Shown in pieces: positions 32,216-40,414 of a stretch of DNA of 64,000 bases. This DNA is from Acidimicrobiales bacterium. GTDB taxonomy: Bacteria; Actinomycetota; Acidimicrobiia; Acidimicrobiales; Iamiaceae. Below the pieces are notes generated by a model that had not been told where the DNA came from, made no database searches, and saw nothing but the letters and a program-made list of their open reading frames with translations. The stretch spans positions 174,650 through 238,649 of the forward strand of contig JAODBM010000002.1 of assembly GCA_025463985.1 (NCBI GenBank), written 5' to 3'. A program made the translations under genes and the position numbers. The first letter of the stretch is position 1; every line of letters begins with the position of its first letter.

Positions 32216-33355
32216 ATGCTGCTGGCGTTGAGCTCGGACCAGGAGTTCTTCCGGGGGACGACGGCCAAGTTCCTCGAGGAGCACGTGCCCGTCGGTGTGC
32301 TCCGGCGGCTGCGCGACGACCCCGCGGGCTTCGCGCCCGACTACTGGCGGCGAGGTGCCGACCTGGGCTGGACGTCGCTGCTCGTCGCCGAGGAGCACGG
32401 CGGGGGCAGCATCTCCGGCGCCGGCCTCGTCGACCTCACGGTGGTGGCGCACGAGTTCGGTCGCCACGCCGCCGCCGGCCCGCTGGTGCCGACGAACGTC
32501 GTCGCCGGGGCGCTGTCCACCCTCGGGAGCGACGTCCACGCCGGGGCGCTCAGCGGGCTCCTGTCGGGAACGTCGATCGCCACGTGGTGCTTGGCCGAAG
32601 GGCCCCCGCACGACGGCCTCGGCGAGGTGCGCACCCAGATCCGCGTCGACGGCGACGAGCTCGTGGTCGACGGCGTGAAGCGGCCCGTCGAGTCGGCGGC
32701 CCAGGCCGACCACCTCCTCGTCACCGGTCGCACCGGCGACGACCTCACCCAGGTGCTGGTGCCCCGCGACGCCGCCGGGATCTCCATCACGCCGATGCAC
32801 ACCGTCGACCTCACCCGCCGCTTCTTCGTGGTCAGCTTCGACGGCGTCCGCGTCCCGGCTGCTGCCGCCCTCGGCGAGGTGGGCAAGGCCGCCGAGGACG
32901 TCGAGCGCCAGCTCCAGCAGGCGCTCGTGGTGGTGAACGCGGAGTCGGTCGGCGCGCTGCAGGCCGCGTTCGACATGACCGTCGAGTGGGCGTTCGACCG
33001 CTACACGTTCGGCCGGCCGCTGGCCTCGTACCAGGCCCTCAAGCACCGCTTCGCCGACATGAAGGCGTGGCTGGAGGCGGCCCACGCGATCAGCGACGAG
33101 GCCGCCGCCGCCGTGGCCGCCGGCGCCCCCGACGCGGGCCGCCTGGTGAGCGTCGCGAAGGCGTTCATCGGCAGCTACGGGGCCGAGCTCATGCAGGACT
33201 GCGTGCAGATGCACGGCGGCATCGGGGTGACGTTCGAGCACGACCTGCACCTGTTCCTGCGCCGCCTCACCGTCGATCGGGCGCTCTTCGGCACGCCCGC
33301 CGAGCACCGCCGGCGCCTCGCCGACCTGATCGTGGCCCAGGAGGATGTGGCATGA
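32216..33355 (+). CDS. Acyl-CoA dehydrogenase, subunit 1 of a pair
   Basis: A 379-aa acyl-CoA dehydrogenase family protein. It has the N-terminal helical domain, a beta domain (VDGDELVVDGVKRPVESA) that lacks the usual flavin-contact TEP motif, and C-terminal FDRYTFGRPLASYQALKHR and DCVQMHGGIGVTFEHDLH. The divergent middle and the tight linkage to a second copy resemble FadE pairs that form alpha2beta2 heterotetramers in actinobacterial steroid side-chain degradation. ATG 32216 follows GGGGGG. Its stop overlaps the next start (ATGA). Confidence 0.9.
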   Translation: MLLALSSDQEFFRGTTAKFLEEHVPVGVLRRLRDDPAGFAPDYWRRGADLGWTSLLVAEEHGGGSISGAGLVDLTVVAHEFGRHAAAGPLVPTNVVAGALSTLGSDVHAGALSGLLSGTSIATWCLAEGPPHDGLGEVRTQIRVDGDELVVDGVKRPVESAAQADHLLVTGRTGDDLTQVLVPRDAAGISITPMHTVDLTRRFFVVSFDGVRVPAAAALGEVGKAAEDVERQLQQALVVVNAESVGALQAAFDMTVEWAFDRYTFGRPLASYQALKHRFADMKAWLEAAHAISDEAAAAVAAGAPDAGRLVSVAKAFIGSYGAELMQDCVQMHGGIGVTFEHDLHLFLRRLTVDRALFGTPAEHRRRLADLIVAQEDVA

Positions 33356-34620
33356 CCGCCGACGCGACCGAGGACCTCGAGAGCTTCCGCGAGCGGGCCC
33401 GCAGCTTCGTCCGCGCCCACCTCAGGCCCGCGGAGGGGTCGTCCTCCAGCGCCGGCCTGTTGCGCGCGGACAAGACCGACGAGGAGGAGCTCGCTGCGGT
33501 CGCCCGCGACCGCGAGGTCCAGCGCATGCTGTTCGACGCCGGGCTGGCCGGCATCTGCGTGCCGACCGCGTATGGCGGCCGGGGTCTCACGCCGGCGCAC
33601 CAGCACGTCCTCAACGATGAGCTGCGCGACCACGAGCACCCGACGCGGCTCCAGTCGCCGACGTTCACTCCCTGCATGGCCGTGCTGCTCGAGTTCGGGA
33701 CCGAGGAGCAGAAGCAGCGCCACGTGCCCGCCATCTTGCGGGGCGAGGAGATCTGGATGCAGTTCCTGTCGGAGCCCGGTGGCGGTTCCGACGTGGCCGG
33801 CGCGCTCACCACCGCCGTGCGCGACGGCGACGAGTGGGTGCTCAACGGCTCCAAGGTCTGGACGACCGGCGCGTGGTGGTCCGACTGGGGCCTGTGCCTG
33901 GCCCGCACCAACTGGGACGTCCCGAAGCACCGCGGGCTCACCGTGTTCATGCTCCCGATCCGCCAGGCCGGCATCGACGTGCACCGCATCGAGATGCTCA
34001 ACGGCTCGAAGGAGTTCTGCCAGGAGTTCCTCTCCGACGTCCGCGTCCCCGACCGCGATCGCGTCGGCGAGGTCGACCAAGGCTGGACGGTCGGAACCCG
34101 CTGGATGGTCCACGAGCGCATGGCCTTCAACTCGCCGCTCGTCACCGTGCCGCTGGGCAGCGGTCACGCCGGCGTCAGCGGTTCGTCCATGGCGGCCATC
34201 GCCGCCGCGGGCGGCAGGCTCGACGACCCACTGGCGCTCGATCTCATCGGCGAGGCGCACATGCTCGACGCGGTCGGCAGCGCGCTCAACCGCCGGATCG
34301 GCGAGGGCATCGCCACCGGCACGATGTCCGACCAGTCCTCGGCCATCGGCCGCCTCTTCGCCGGGTTCGCCTCGGCGCGGCGGACCACGATCGGGTTCGA
34401 GCTGGCCGGCGCCGCCGGGGCGGCCTGGACCGACGACGACGGCGAGCTGGCCGAACGCGGCAACGACTTCCTGATGCGGCAGGTCAGCTGCATCGGCGGC
34501 GGCACCACCGAGATGGCCGCCAACGTCGTCAGCGAGCGGGTGCTCGGGATGCCCCGAGAGCGCACGCTCGACCGCGACGTCGCGTTCCGCGACGTTCCCC
34601 GCAGCGCCTCCCACTCCTGA
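33352..34620 (+). CDS. Acyl-CoA dehydrogenase, subunit 2 of a pair
   Basis: A 422-aa acyl-CoA dehydrogenase family protein, longer than usual because of its helical N-terminus and mid insertions. QFLSEPGGGSDVAG gives the flavin and substrate contacts, then NGSKVWTTGAWWSD. The C-terminal part has QVSCIGGGTTEMAANVVSERVLG near the usual catalytic region. Together with the overlapping upstream gene it likely forms a heteromeric dehydrogenase in which one subunit retains most flavin contacts. The role would be introducing a double bond in a bulky acyl-CoA; the substrate is inferred only from the family pattern. Confidence 0.91.
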   Translation: MTADATEDLESFRERARSFVRAHLRPAEGSSSSAGLLRADKTDEEELAAVARDREVQRMLFDAGLAGICVPTAYGGRGLTPAHQHVLNDELRDHEHPTRLQSPTFTPCMAVLLEFGTEEQKQRHVPAILRGEEIWMQFLSEPGGGSDVAGALTTAVRDGDEWVLNGSKVWTTGAWWSDWGLCLARTNWDVPKHRGLTVFMLPIRQAGIDVHRIEMLNGSKEFCQEFLSDVRVPDRDRVGEVDQGWTVGTRWMVHERMAFNSPLVTVPLGSGHAGVSGSSMAAIAAAGGRLDDPLALDLIGEAHMLDAVGSALNRRIGEGIATGTMSDQSSAIGRLFAGFASARRTTIGFELAGAAGAAWTDDDGELAERGNDFLMRQVSCIGGGTTEMAANVVSERVLGMPRERTLDRDVAFRDVPRSASHS

Positions 34621-34621
34621 C

Positions 34622-34639
34622 GCCGGGCTTGAGCCCGGC
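34622..34639. terminator. Bidirectional hairpin between convergent genes
   Basis: GCCGGGC and GCCCGGC form a perfect 7-bp stem with a TTGA loop, located between the acyl-CoA dehydrogenase stop and the convergent SDR stop. Confidence 0.55.
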
Positions 34640-34644
34640 CGCCC

Positions 34645-35472
34645 TCAGTACCGGCCCAGCAGGAAGTTGGCGGCAGGCGTGGCGTCGGGGAACGAGCCCG
34701 TGATGCCCGAGCTCATGTAGCCGGCGTCGGTGATCAGCGTGATGCCGTTGATGGCGACGGCGGCGTCGCTGCACAGGAAGAGGAGCGGGTACGCCTGCTC
34801 GAGCGGGGTCGACGGCTCGGTGCCCACCTCGGCCCGGTAGTCGGCGCCGAAGCCGAGCCACATCTCCTTGTTGGCCAGGGCCAGCGGGGTCTCGGTGGGG
34901 CCGGGGCAGATGGCGTTGATGCGGATCCCCTGCTTCAGCAGCGGGAAGGCCTGGCTGGACACGTAGGCGCACACCGCCTGCTTCATCGACAGGTAGTCGG
35001 CCTTGCCGTGCTCCTCGACCCACGCGACGGCGCTGTCGAAGTCGGGGGTGGCCAGCAGCTCCTTGAGCTGCTCGAGGTTGGCCTCCCAGCCCAGCCCGGC
35101 CGCCGACGAGATGAAGCCGATCGCCGAGCCGCGGCCGAGCATGCCGCCGGCGAGCATGCGGTCGATGAGGTGACGGTGGCCGATGAAGTTGATCCGCTCG
35201 ATGCCCGGCGTGCCATCGGCGACGCCCGCGCACGAGAGCAGCGCGTCCACCGGGCCGCCGCACTCGTCGACGGCGGCATCGATGGACGCCTTGTCGGCGA
35301 GGTTCATCTGGATGGCCTTGGCGCCCGGCAACGTGATGTCGGCGTAGTCCATGACCACGACCTCAGCGCCGGCGTCCTGCGCCAGCTCGGCGGCGGCGGC
35401 ACCCATCCCGGTGGCACCGCCCACGACGAGGACGCGCTTGCCCTCGAACCGGAATGCATCGAACTGCGTCAT
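34645..35472 (-). CDS. SDR family oxidoreductase, 3-alpha-hydroxysteroid dehydrogenase-like
   Basis: A 275-aa SDR. The cofactor loop is GGATGMGAAAA, then DYADITLPG, LLSCAGVADG, FISSAAGLGWE for the serine, and DYLSMKQAVCAYV for the catalytic Tyr and Lys. The short FISSAAGLGWEANL followed by a helical insertion is the layout of 3-alpha-hydroxysteroid/carbonyl reductase-like SDRs. The start has GGGGGATCC upstream. It precedes no close neighbour on its 3' side and lies 33 nt after the CaiB-type gene, so both are probably one minus-strand operon. Confidence 0.91.
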   Translation of the reverse strand: MTQFDAFRFEGKRVLVVGGATGMGAAAAELAQDAGAEVVVMDYADITLPGAKAIQMNLADKASIDAAVDECGGPVDALLSCAGVADGTPGIERINFIGHRHLIDRMLAGGMLGRGSAIGFISSAAGLGWEANLEQLKELLATPDFDSAVAWVEEHGKADYLSMKQAVCAYVSSQAFPLLKQGIRINAICPGPTETPLALANKEMWLGFGADYRAEVGTEPSTPLEQAYPLLFLCSDAAVAINGITLITDAGYMSSGITGSFPDATPAANFLLGRY

Positions 35473-35505
35473 GTGGGATCCCCCTGGAGGTGGTGGTGAA
35501 CGTGG

Positions 35506-36720
35506 TCAGGCGACGACGCCGCGGACCTTGAGGTCGACGATCGTGTCCCAGTCGAACCCGAGGTCGGCGAGGATCGCGTCGCCGTGCTCGTTGAACTCCG
35601 GCGCGCGGCCCGGCGCCGCGGGCGCTTCGTCGAACTGCACGGGCGCGGCCACGAGCTGGAGCGGGACGCCGGCGGCGGTCTCGCATGCCTGGAGGTAGCC
35701 GTTGGCGACGGTCTGCGGGTCGACCGCGGCTTCGAGCGTGTCCTGCACGACGGCCCACTGGCCGGCGAACGTCTGGAGCCGATCGCGCCACTCGTCCAGG
35801 GTGGCCGAGGCGAACACCTCGTTCAGGATCTCCACGGCGGCCTGGCTGTTCGCCGTGAGGGACGGCTGGTCGGCGAAACGGGGATCCGTGGTCAGCTCCG
35901 GGCGGTCGACGGCCTCGCAGAGCAGCGGCCAGTACTTCCCGAGCTGGAGGCAGGTGAATGACAAGACGCGCCCGTCCTTGGTCAGGTAGTAGCGCGACAG
36001 CGGGTTCGACATCTTGTCCTGCGGCGGTGCCGTCCACGGGATGCCGAGCACCAGCGACAGCGCCATGGCCTGCCCCATGGCCCACAGGCCGGTGCCGAGC
36101 AGCGACACGTCGACGATGGCCGCCTCACCGGTGCGCTCGCGGTGAAAGAGGGCGCCCATGATCCCGCCCGCGATCGTCATCGCGCCGATCGAGTCGCCGA
36201 AGCCGGGGGCGGGCGGGACGGGGACGAGGTCGTACTCCGGGCGCATGGCGCCCATGGCCACGCCGGCGCGGGCCCAGAAGGCCAGCGAGTCGTAGGAGCC
36301 CTTGTCGGCGTCCGGGCCGCGCTCGCCCTGCCCGGTGCCGCGGACGTAGATGATCTTCGGGTTGTGGGCCCGGATCTCGTCCACGCCGATCTTGAGCTTC
36401 TCGCGCACGCCGGGGAGCTTGTTCGTGAGGAAGACGTCGCTGGTCGCCGCGAGCTTGTGGAGGATCTCGAGGCCATCGGGCGCCGTGAGGTCGAGGCCGA
36501 GGCTCTTCTTCCCGCGGTTGGAGTGCTCGAGCAGCGCGTGGACGTCGGAGGGCACGATGCCGACGCCGCTCGAGGCCAGGCCGCGCATGGCGTCGCCCCG
36601 CCCGACGTGCTCGATCTTGATGACCTCGGCCCCCCAGTCGGACAGGAGCGCCGATGCCGCCGGCACGAACGTGTGCTCGGCGACCTCGAGGACGCGGACG
36701 CCCTGCAGGACTGCGGTCAT
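35506..36720 (-). CDS. CoA transferase family III (CaiB/BaiF)
   Basis: A 404-aa class III CoA transferase. LEGVRVLEVAEHT-type N-terminus (QGVRVLEVAEHTFVPAA), GAEVIKIEHVGRGD, the SNRGKKSLGLDL motif, and GQGERGPDADKGSYDSLAFWARAG with the conserved catalytic Asp are visible. It would move CoA between acids, avoiding ATP use. In actinobacterial catabolic clusters such enzymes activate or recycle acyl-CoA intermediates. It is first in a minus-strand operon, and the 238-bp gap before the divergent aldehyde dehydrogenase gene holds a long perfect inverted repeat. Confidence 0.93.
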   Translation of the reverse strand: MTAVLQGVRVLEVAEHTFVPAASALLSDWGAEVIKIEHVGRGDAMRGLASSGVGIVPSDVHALLEHSNRGKKSLGLDLTAPDGLEILHKLAATSDVFLTNKLPGVREKLKIGVDEIRAHNPKIIYVRGTGQGERGPDADKGSYDSLAFWARAGVAMGAMRPEYDLVPVPPAPGFGDSIGAMTIAGGIMGALFHRERTGEAAIVDVSLLGTGLWAMGQAMALSLVLGIPWTAPPQDKMSNPLSRYYLTKDGRVLSFTCLQLGKYWPLLCEAVDRPELTTDPRFADQPSLTANSQAAVEILNEVFASATLDEWRDRLQTFAGQWAVVQDTLEAAVDPQTVANGYLQACETAAGVPLQLVAAPVQFDEAPAAPGRAPEFNEHGDAILADLGFDWDTIVDLKVRGVVA

Positions 36721-36807
36721 GCGCTCACCTCACCCTTGCTCGTCATCCCGGCGACACTGTATCGCCTCCGTGCGCATCCGTTCTTCTCGACCGCGAACGC
36801 AGTTCTT

Positions 36808-36865
36808 CCCCGAATGTGGAGTAGAAGCGGTCGTGACAGCGACCGCTTCTACTCCACATTCGGGG
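36808..36865. repeat. Perfect 26-bp inverted repeat with 6-nt loop
   Basis: Two 26-base arms (36808-36833 and 36840-36865) are exact reverse complements, with TGACAG as the loop. The outer end of the left arm is CCCCGAATGTGG. The 9-base word CGCGAACGC occurs at both 36792-36800 and 36878-36886, in direct orientation, flanking the structure. It is far longer than a rho-independent terminator stem and lies in a promoter-side gap. A small MITE- or REP-like mobile element with a target duplication would look like this. Confidence 0.85.
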
Positions 36866-36899
36866 GCGGTGGCGGTGCGCGAACGCTAATCTAGAAAAT

Positions 36900-36915
36900 G
36901 AGAAGGGGTATTCTC
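36900..36915. promoter_or_regulatory. Putative operator upstream of the aldehyde dehydrogenase
   Basis: GAGAA and TTCTC flank GGGGTA, a perfect 5-bp inverted repeat. TATTCT inside it could serve as a -10 hexamer for the downstream aldehyde dehydrogenase, so a bound repressor would block it. Confidence 0.4.
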
Positions 36916-36958
36916 GCAAACGTGCCGCTCGTCGCGCGGCGGATGAGGGGGGATGGTC

Positions 36959-38440
36959 GTGTCTGATGCGCTGAAGGTGACCTTCGAGTCGCGCATGCTG
37001 ATCGATGGCGAGCTGGTGGAGGCCGAGGGGGCGAAGACGTTCGCCAACCTGAACCCGGCCACCGAGGAGGTGCTCGGTCAGGCCGCCGACGGCTCGACGG
37101 CGGACATGCAGCGGGCGATCGGCGCCGCTCGCCGGGCGTTCGACGAGACCGCGTGGTCCCGGGATCGGGCGTTTCGCAAGCAGTGCCTGCTGCAGCTCCA
37201 AGACGCGTTGGAGGCCGACGCCGACGAGATGCGCGAGGAGCTGATCCTCGAGGTCGGCTGCCCCCGCATGGTCACGCACGGGCCCCAGCTCGACGCCCCG
37301 CTCGACGTCGCGCTGCGCTACCCGGCCGGCCTGATCGACGAGTACGCCTGGGAGACCGACCTCGCCGACGCCGTCGACATGCGCGGCAACCTCAACAGCC
37401 GCCGCATCGTGAAGGAGCCGGTCGGCGTGGTCGGCGCCATCACGCCGTGGAACTACCCGTTCGAGGTGGCGATCACGAAGCTCGGCCAGGCGCTGGCCAC
37501 CGGCAACACCGTCGTCTTGAAGCCGGCCCCGGACACGCCCTTCAACGCCCTGCGGATCGGGCGGCTCATCGCCGAGCAGACCGACATCCCCGCCGGCGTC
37601 GTCAACGTCGTGACCTCCTCGGACCACCTCGTCGGCGAAGAGCTCACGTTGTCGCCGGCCGTGGACCTGATCTCCTTCACCGGCTCCACCGCCGTCGGCC
37701 AGCGCATCATGGAGAAGGGCGCGGCCACGATGAAGCGGCTGTTCCTCGAGCTCGGCGGCAAGTCCGCCACGATCGTTCTCGACGACGCCGACCTCCCGAC
37801 CGCCACCATGATGGGCCTCGCCGTGTGCTTCCACGCCGGGCAGGGCTGCGCGATCCCCACCCGCATGCTGCTGCCCCGCAGCCGCTACGACGAGGGCGTC
37901 GAGCTCCTCACCCAGATGATGGGCGCCGTCCCGTACGGCGATCCCCAGCGCCCCGACGTCATCCAAGGGCCGCTGATCTCGGCCCGCCAGCGCGACCGCG
38001 TGCTCGGCTACGTCCAGAAGGGCGTCGATGAGGGCGCCACCCTCGCCCTCGGCGGCGGCCGACCCCGCGACCTCGACACCGGCTTCTACGTCGAACCAAC
38101 GCTGTTCACCAACGTCACGAACGACATGACCATCGCCCGCGAGGAGATCTTCGGCCCCGTCCTCGCGGTGATCGCCTACGACGACGAGGACGACGCCGTC
38201 CGCATCGCCAACGACAGCCACTACGGACTCAGCGGCGCCGTCTTCTCGGCCACCCTCGAGCGGTCCCTCGCCGTCGCCAGCCGCATCCGCACCGGCAGCC
38301 TCTCCGTCAACGGCGGCATGATCTACGCGCCCGACCTCCCCTTCGGCGGCTACAAGCACTCCGGCGTCGGCCGCCAGAACGGCATCGCCGGGTTCGACCA
38401 GCACCTCGAGACCAAGTCCCTGGCCTGGCCGGCGGGCTGA
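36959..38440 (+). CDS. Aldehyde dehydrogenase family protein (second in window)
   Basis: A 493-aa NAD(P)-dependent aldehyde dehydrogenase. The Rossmann SFTGSTAVGQ, catalytic Glu in LELGGKS (about residue 264) and catalytic Cys in GQGCAIP (about residue 297) are present. IAREEIFGPVLAVI is the usual C-terminal motif. I start at GTG 36959, 6 nt after GAGGGGGG; an ATG at 36953 sits directly on that site, too close for efficient initiation. The gene is alone on its strand, divergent from the CaiB-type operon, and ends in a strong bidirectional hairpin. Its role is probably a late oxidation of an aldehyde intermediate. Confidence 0.93.
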   Translation: MSDALKVTFESRMLIDGELVEAEGAKTFANLNPATEEVLGQAADGSTADMQRAIGAARRAFDETAWSRDRAFRKQCLLQLQDALEADADEMREELILEVGCPRMVTHGPQLDAPLDVALRYPAGLIDEYAWETDLADAVDMRGNLNSRRIVKEPVGVVGAITPWNYPFEVAITKLGQALATGNTVVLKPAPDTPFNALRIGRLIAEQTDIPAGVVNVVTSSDHLVGEELTLSPAVDLISFTGSTAVGQRIMEKGAATMKRLFLELGGKSATIVLDDADLPTATMMGLAVCFHAGQGCAIPTRMLLPRSRYDEGVELLTQMMGAVPYGDPQRPDVIQGPLISARQRDRVLGYVQKGVDEGATLALGGGRPRDLDTGFYVEPTLFTNVTNDMTIAREEIFGPVLAVIAYDDEDDAVRIANDSHYGLSGAVFSATLERSLAVASRIRTGSLSVNGGMIYAPDLPFGGYKHSGVGRQNGIAGFDQHLETKSLAWPAG

Positions 38441-38479
38441 CCAGATCGAGGCCCGGCCGTCAGGCAGCAGGCGAGCGGC

Positions 38480-38513
38480 GGCGGGCGCCCGCGCCCATGC
38501 GTGGGCGCCCGCC
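38480..38513. terminator. Strong bidirectional terminator-like hairpin
   Basis: GGCGGGCGCCC (38480-38490) pairs perfectly with GGGCGCCCGCC (38503-38513), an 11-bp stem. An inner alternative stem (GCGCCCA with TGGGCGC) is also possible. It sits between convergent stops. Confidence 0.65.
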
Positions 38514-38519
38514 CCGCGC

Positions 38520-39377
38520 TCAGCAGGTGACGACGAGGTGGAAGGGCTTGCTCGTCTGGGTCCCGGCCGAGTCGTTGGTGCGCACGAACACCTTCGTGGC
38601 GTCCGATGACGACACGGAGGTCGTGGCCTCACCGCTGATGTCACCCGAGTTCCCGGTGACGCCCACATCGGCGGTGAACGCACACGAGCTGATGTTCCGG
38701 TCGAAGCCGACGTTGTACGCACCGGGGGCGACGAGGACGCTGCTGACGACGCGGGAGCCCCGGGACAACGTCCCGTCGCCGCTGACCACAGCGGCGAGCG
38801 GCTTCACGAAGTAGCCGACGACATCGACGACGACCTGCGTGGAGCTGCCGAACACCTGGACCCCCAACGAGTCTTCGGCCGGCCCGAGCGTCAGCGCGCC
38901 CGTGTTGGTCGGGTTGAAGCCCGCGATGTAGTTCAGGAACGTGGCGGTCGGGGGCGGGCTTCCGGTCGGGAACACCCGCAGGAACCCGGTGCCGGACGCC
39001 GCGACGGCAGTGATGGTTCCTTCGATCGATGACGCCGAGAGCGGGATGCCGCAACCTCCCGGCTTGCCGCCCTGGCCCGCGAAGAGGCCGCCGGAGCCCC
39101 GCACGGCGAAGGCGTGGAGGGTGCCGGGCTGGACCGGCCCTGACCCGAGGCGCGTGTCGGCGAGCCGGCACGGCGTGATCCCGACGTACCGGTCCTCGGT
39201 CGTGCCGGCGCCGAGGTCTCGACTGGCCGGCCGCGGCGCTGCCGTCGCCGGTCCGGTGTTGTGGCTGCTCGGACCCACTTGAGCCCACGCCGCGGTCACC
39301 CCACCCGACGCAACCATCGCCATCGCGATCGCGATCGCCTTCTGCCAGCTCCGCACGGCGCCCCTCCATCTCGTCAC
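38520..39377 (-). CDS. Secreted protein of unknown function with a VVVDVVGYF-type repeat domain
   Basis: A 285-aa exported protein. An N-terminal signal peptide (Arg-rich, then IAIAMAMVASGG, with AWA as the likely cleavage site) is followed by a domain with TPCRLADTRLGSG, VAASGTGFLRVFPTG, TATFLNYIAG and STQVVVDVVGYF. This motif series recurs in secreted actinobacterial proteins, but I know no proven function. The C-terminal part ends in a cysteine and has a second Cys in ISSCAFTA, which may form a disulfide. It lies alone between the aldehyde dehydrogenase hairpin and an alpha/beta hydrolase gene. Confidence 0.82.
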   Translation of the reverse strand: MTRWRGAVRSWQKAIAIAMAMVASGGVTAAWAQVGPSSHNTGPATAAPRPASRDLGAGTTEDRYVGITPCRLADTRLGSGPVQPGTLHAFAVRGSGGLFAGQGGKPGGCGIPLSASSIEGTITAVAASGTGFLRVFPTGSPPPTATFLNYIAGFNPTNTGALTLGPAEDSLGVQVFGSSTQVVVDVVGYFVKPLAAVVSGDGTLSRGSRVVSSVLVAPGAYNVGFDRNISSCAFTADVGVTGNSGDISGEATTSVSSSDATKVFVRTNDSAGTQTSKPFHLVVTC

Positions 39378-39448
39378 GTTCGAGGTCGAGCCCTCGAAGC
39401 GCGGCGCAGCCTACGGCCGAGGCGGTCGAGCTGCCGGGGTGCGGGCCG

Positions 39449-40321
39449 TCAACGCGAGGTCGGCGCGATGCGATCGCGGAGGAACTCGACGACGGCGTCG
39501 GTGAAGGCGTCGTTCTGGTCGCCCGCGATCATGTGCGATGCGCCCGCGATGTTGGCCACCGTGGAGCCGGGGACCTTGGCCAGGAGCTGATCGACGCCTT
39601 GCTGGGTGACGACATCGCTCAGGGCGCCGCGCACGAGCAGGGTCGGGACGTGGATGTTGCCCATCGCTCCGTCGAGCACGCCGGCGAGATATCCCGGCAC
39701 GTCTTCGGTGCGGTCCTGGCCGATGAACCGTGGATCCCAGTGCCAGAACCAGCGGCCGTCACGCTCGCGCAGGACCTTTTTCAGGCCTTCCGGGTTGAAC
39801 GATCGCTTGCGTTGCGGCGTATAGGCGGCGATGGCGGCGCCGGCCTCTTCGAGCGTGGTGAAGCCGTCCCGCCCGGTCTGCATGAACGCGGTGATGCGCT
39901 TGATCCCATCGACGTTGCTCTTGGGCGCGATGTCGACCAACACCAGGCCGCAGGAGACCGTGCGGTCGCTCGTGCCCTCGGCCAGGATCGCCGCCATACC
40001 GCCGAGCGAGGCACCCACCAAGACCGGTGGTCGACCGAGCTGGTCGACCACGGCCACGCAATCCGCGCAGAACGCGGTGAAGGAATAGTCGCCGTTCGGC
40101 GCCCAGCCGCTGTCGCCATGCCCGCGCTGGTCGACGGCGATCGACCGCCATCCTTGGGCGGCGATGCGCTCGGCCGAGGCGCCCCAAGCGTGGCGAGTCT
40201 GGCCGCCGCCATGGAGGAACAGCACCGGCGGTGCAGCGGGGTCGCCGTACACATCGGCCACGAGCGGAAGCCGCTGGAACCCCTCGAAGACGACCCGTTC
40301 CGCGCCTTGTCCTTCAGCCAT
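39449..40321 (-). CDS. Alpha/beta hydrolase
   Basis: A 290-aa alpha/beta hydrolase fold enzyme. The oxyanion strand LFLHGGGQTRHAW, VDQRGHGDSGW and the nucleophile elbow VGASLGGMA are visible. A conserved Asp follows LLVRGALSDVV, and the catalytic His is in AGASHMIAGD. It resembles small esterases and peroxidase-like hydrolases; no substrate can be named. ATG 40321 starts just before the fold; an upstream in-frame ATG at 40384 would add 21 residues. It lies 93 nt downstream of the PP2C-type phosphatase gene. Confidence 0.88.
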   Translation of the reverse strand: MAEGQGAERVVFEGFQRLPLVADVYGDPAAPPVLFLHGGGQTRHAWGASAERIAAQGWRSIAVDQRGHGDSGWAPNGDYSFTAFCADCVAVVDQLGRPPVLVGASLGGMAAILAEGTSDRTVSCGLVLVDIAPKSNVDGIKRITAFMQTGRDGFTTLEEAGAAIAAYTPQRKRSFNPEGLKKVLRERDGRWFWHWDPRFIGQDRTEDVPGYLAGVLDGAMGNIHVPTLLVRGALSDVVTQQGVDQLLAKVPGSTVANIAGASHMIAGDQNDAFTDAVVEFLRDRIAPTSR

Positions 40322-40414
40322 GGCTGCGAGGGTACTTCCCGCTGTTCGGACGGCAGACAAGCCCGCATTCGCTCGGCATGGCACTGCGGAACCGAGGCGC
40401 CATGGTGCGAGTCC

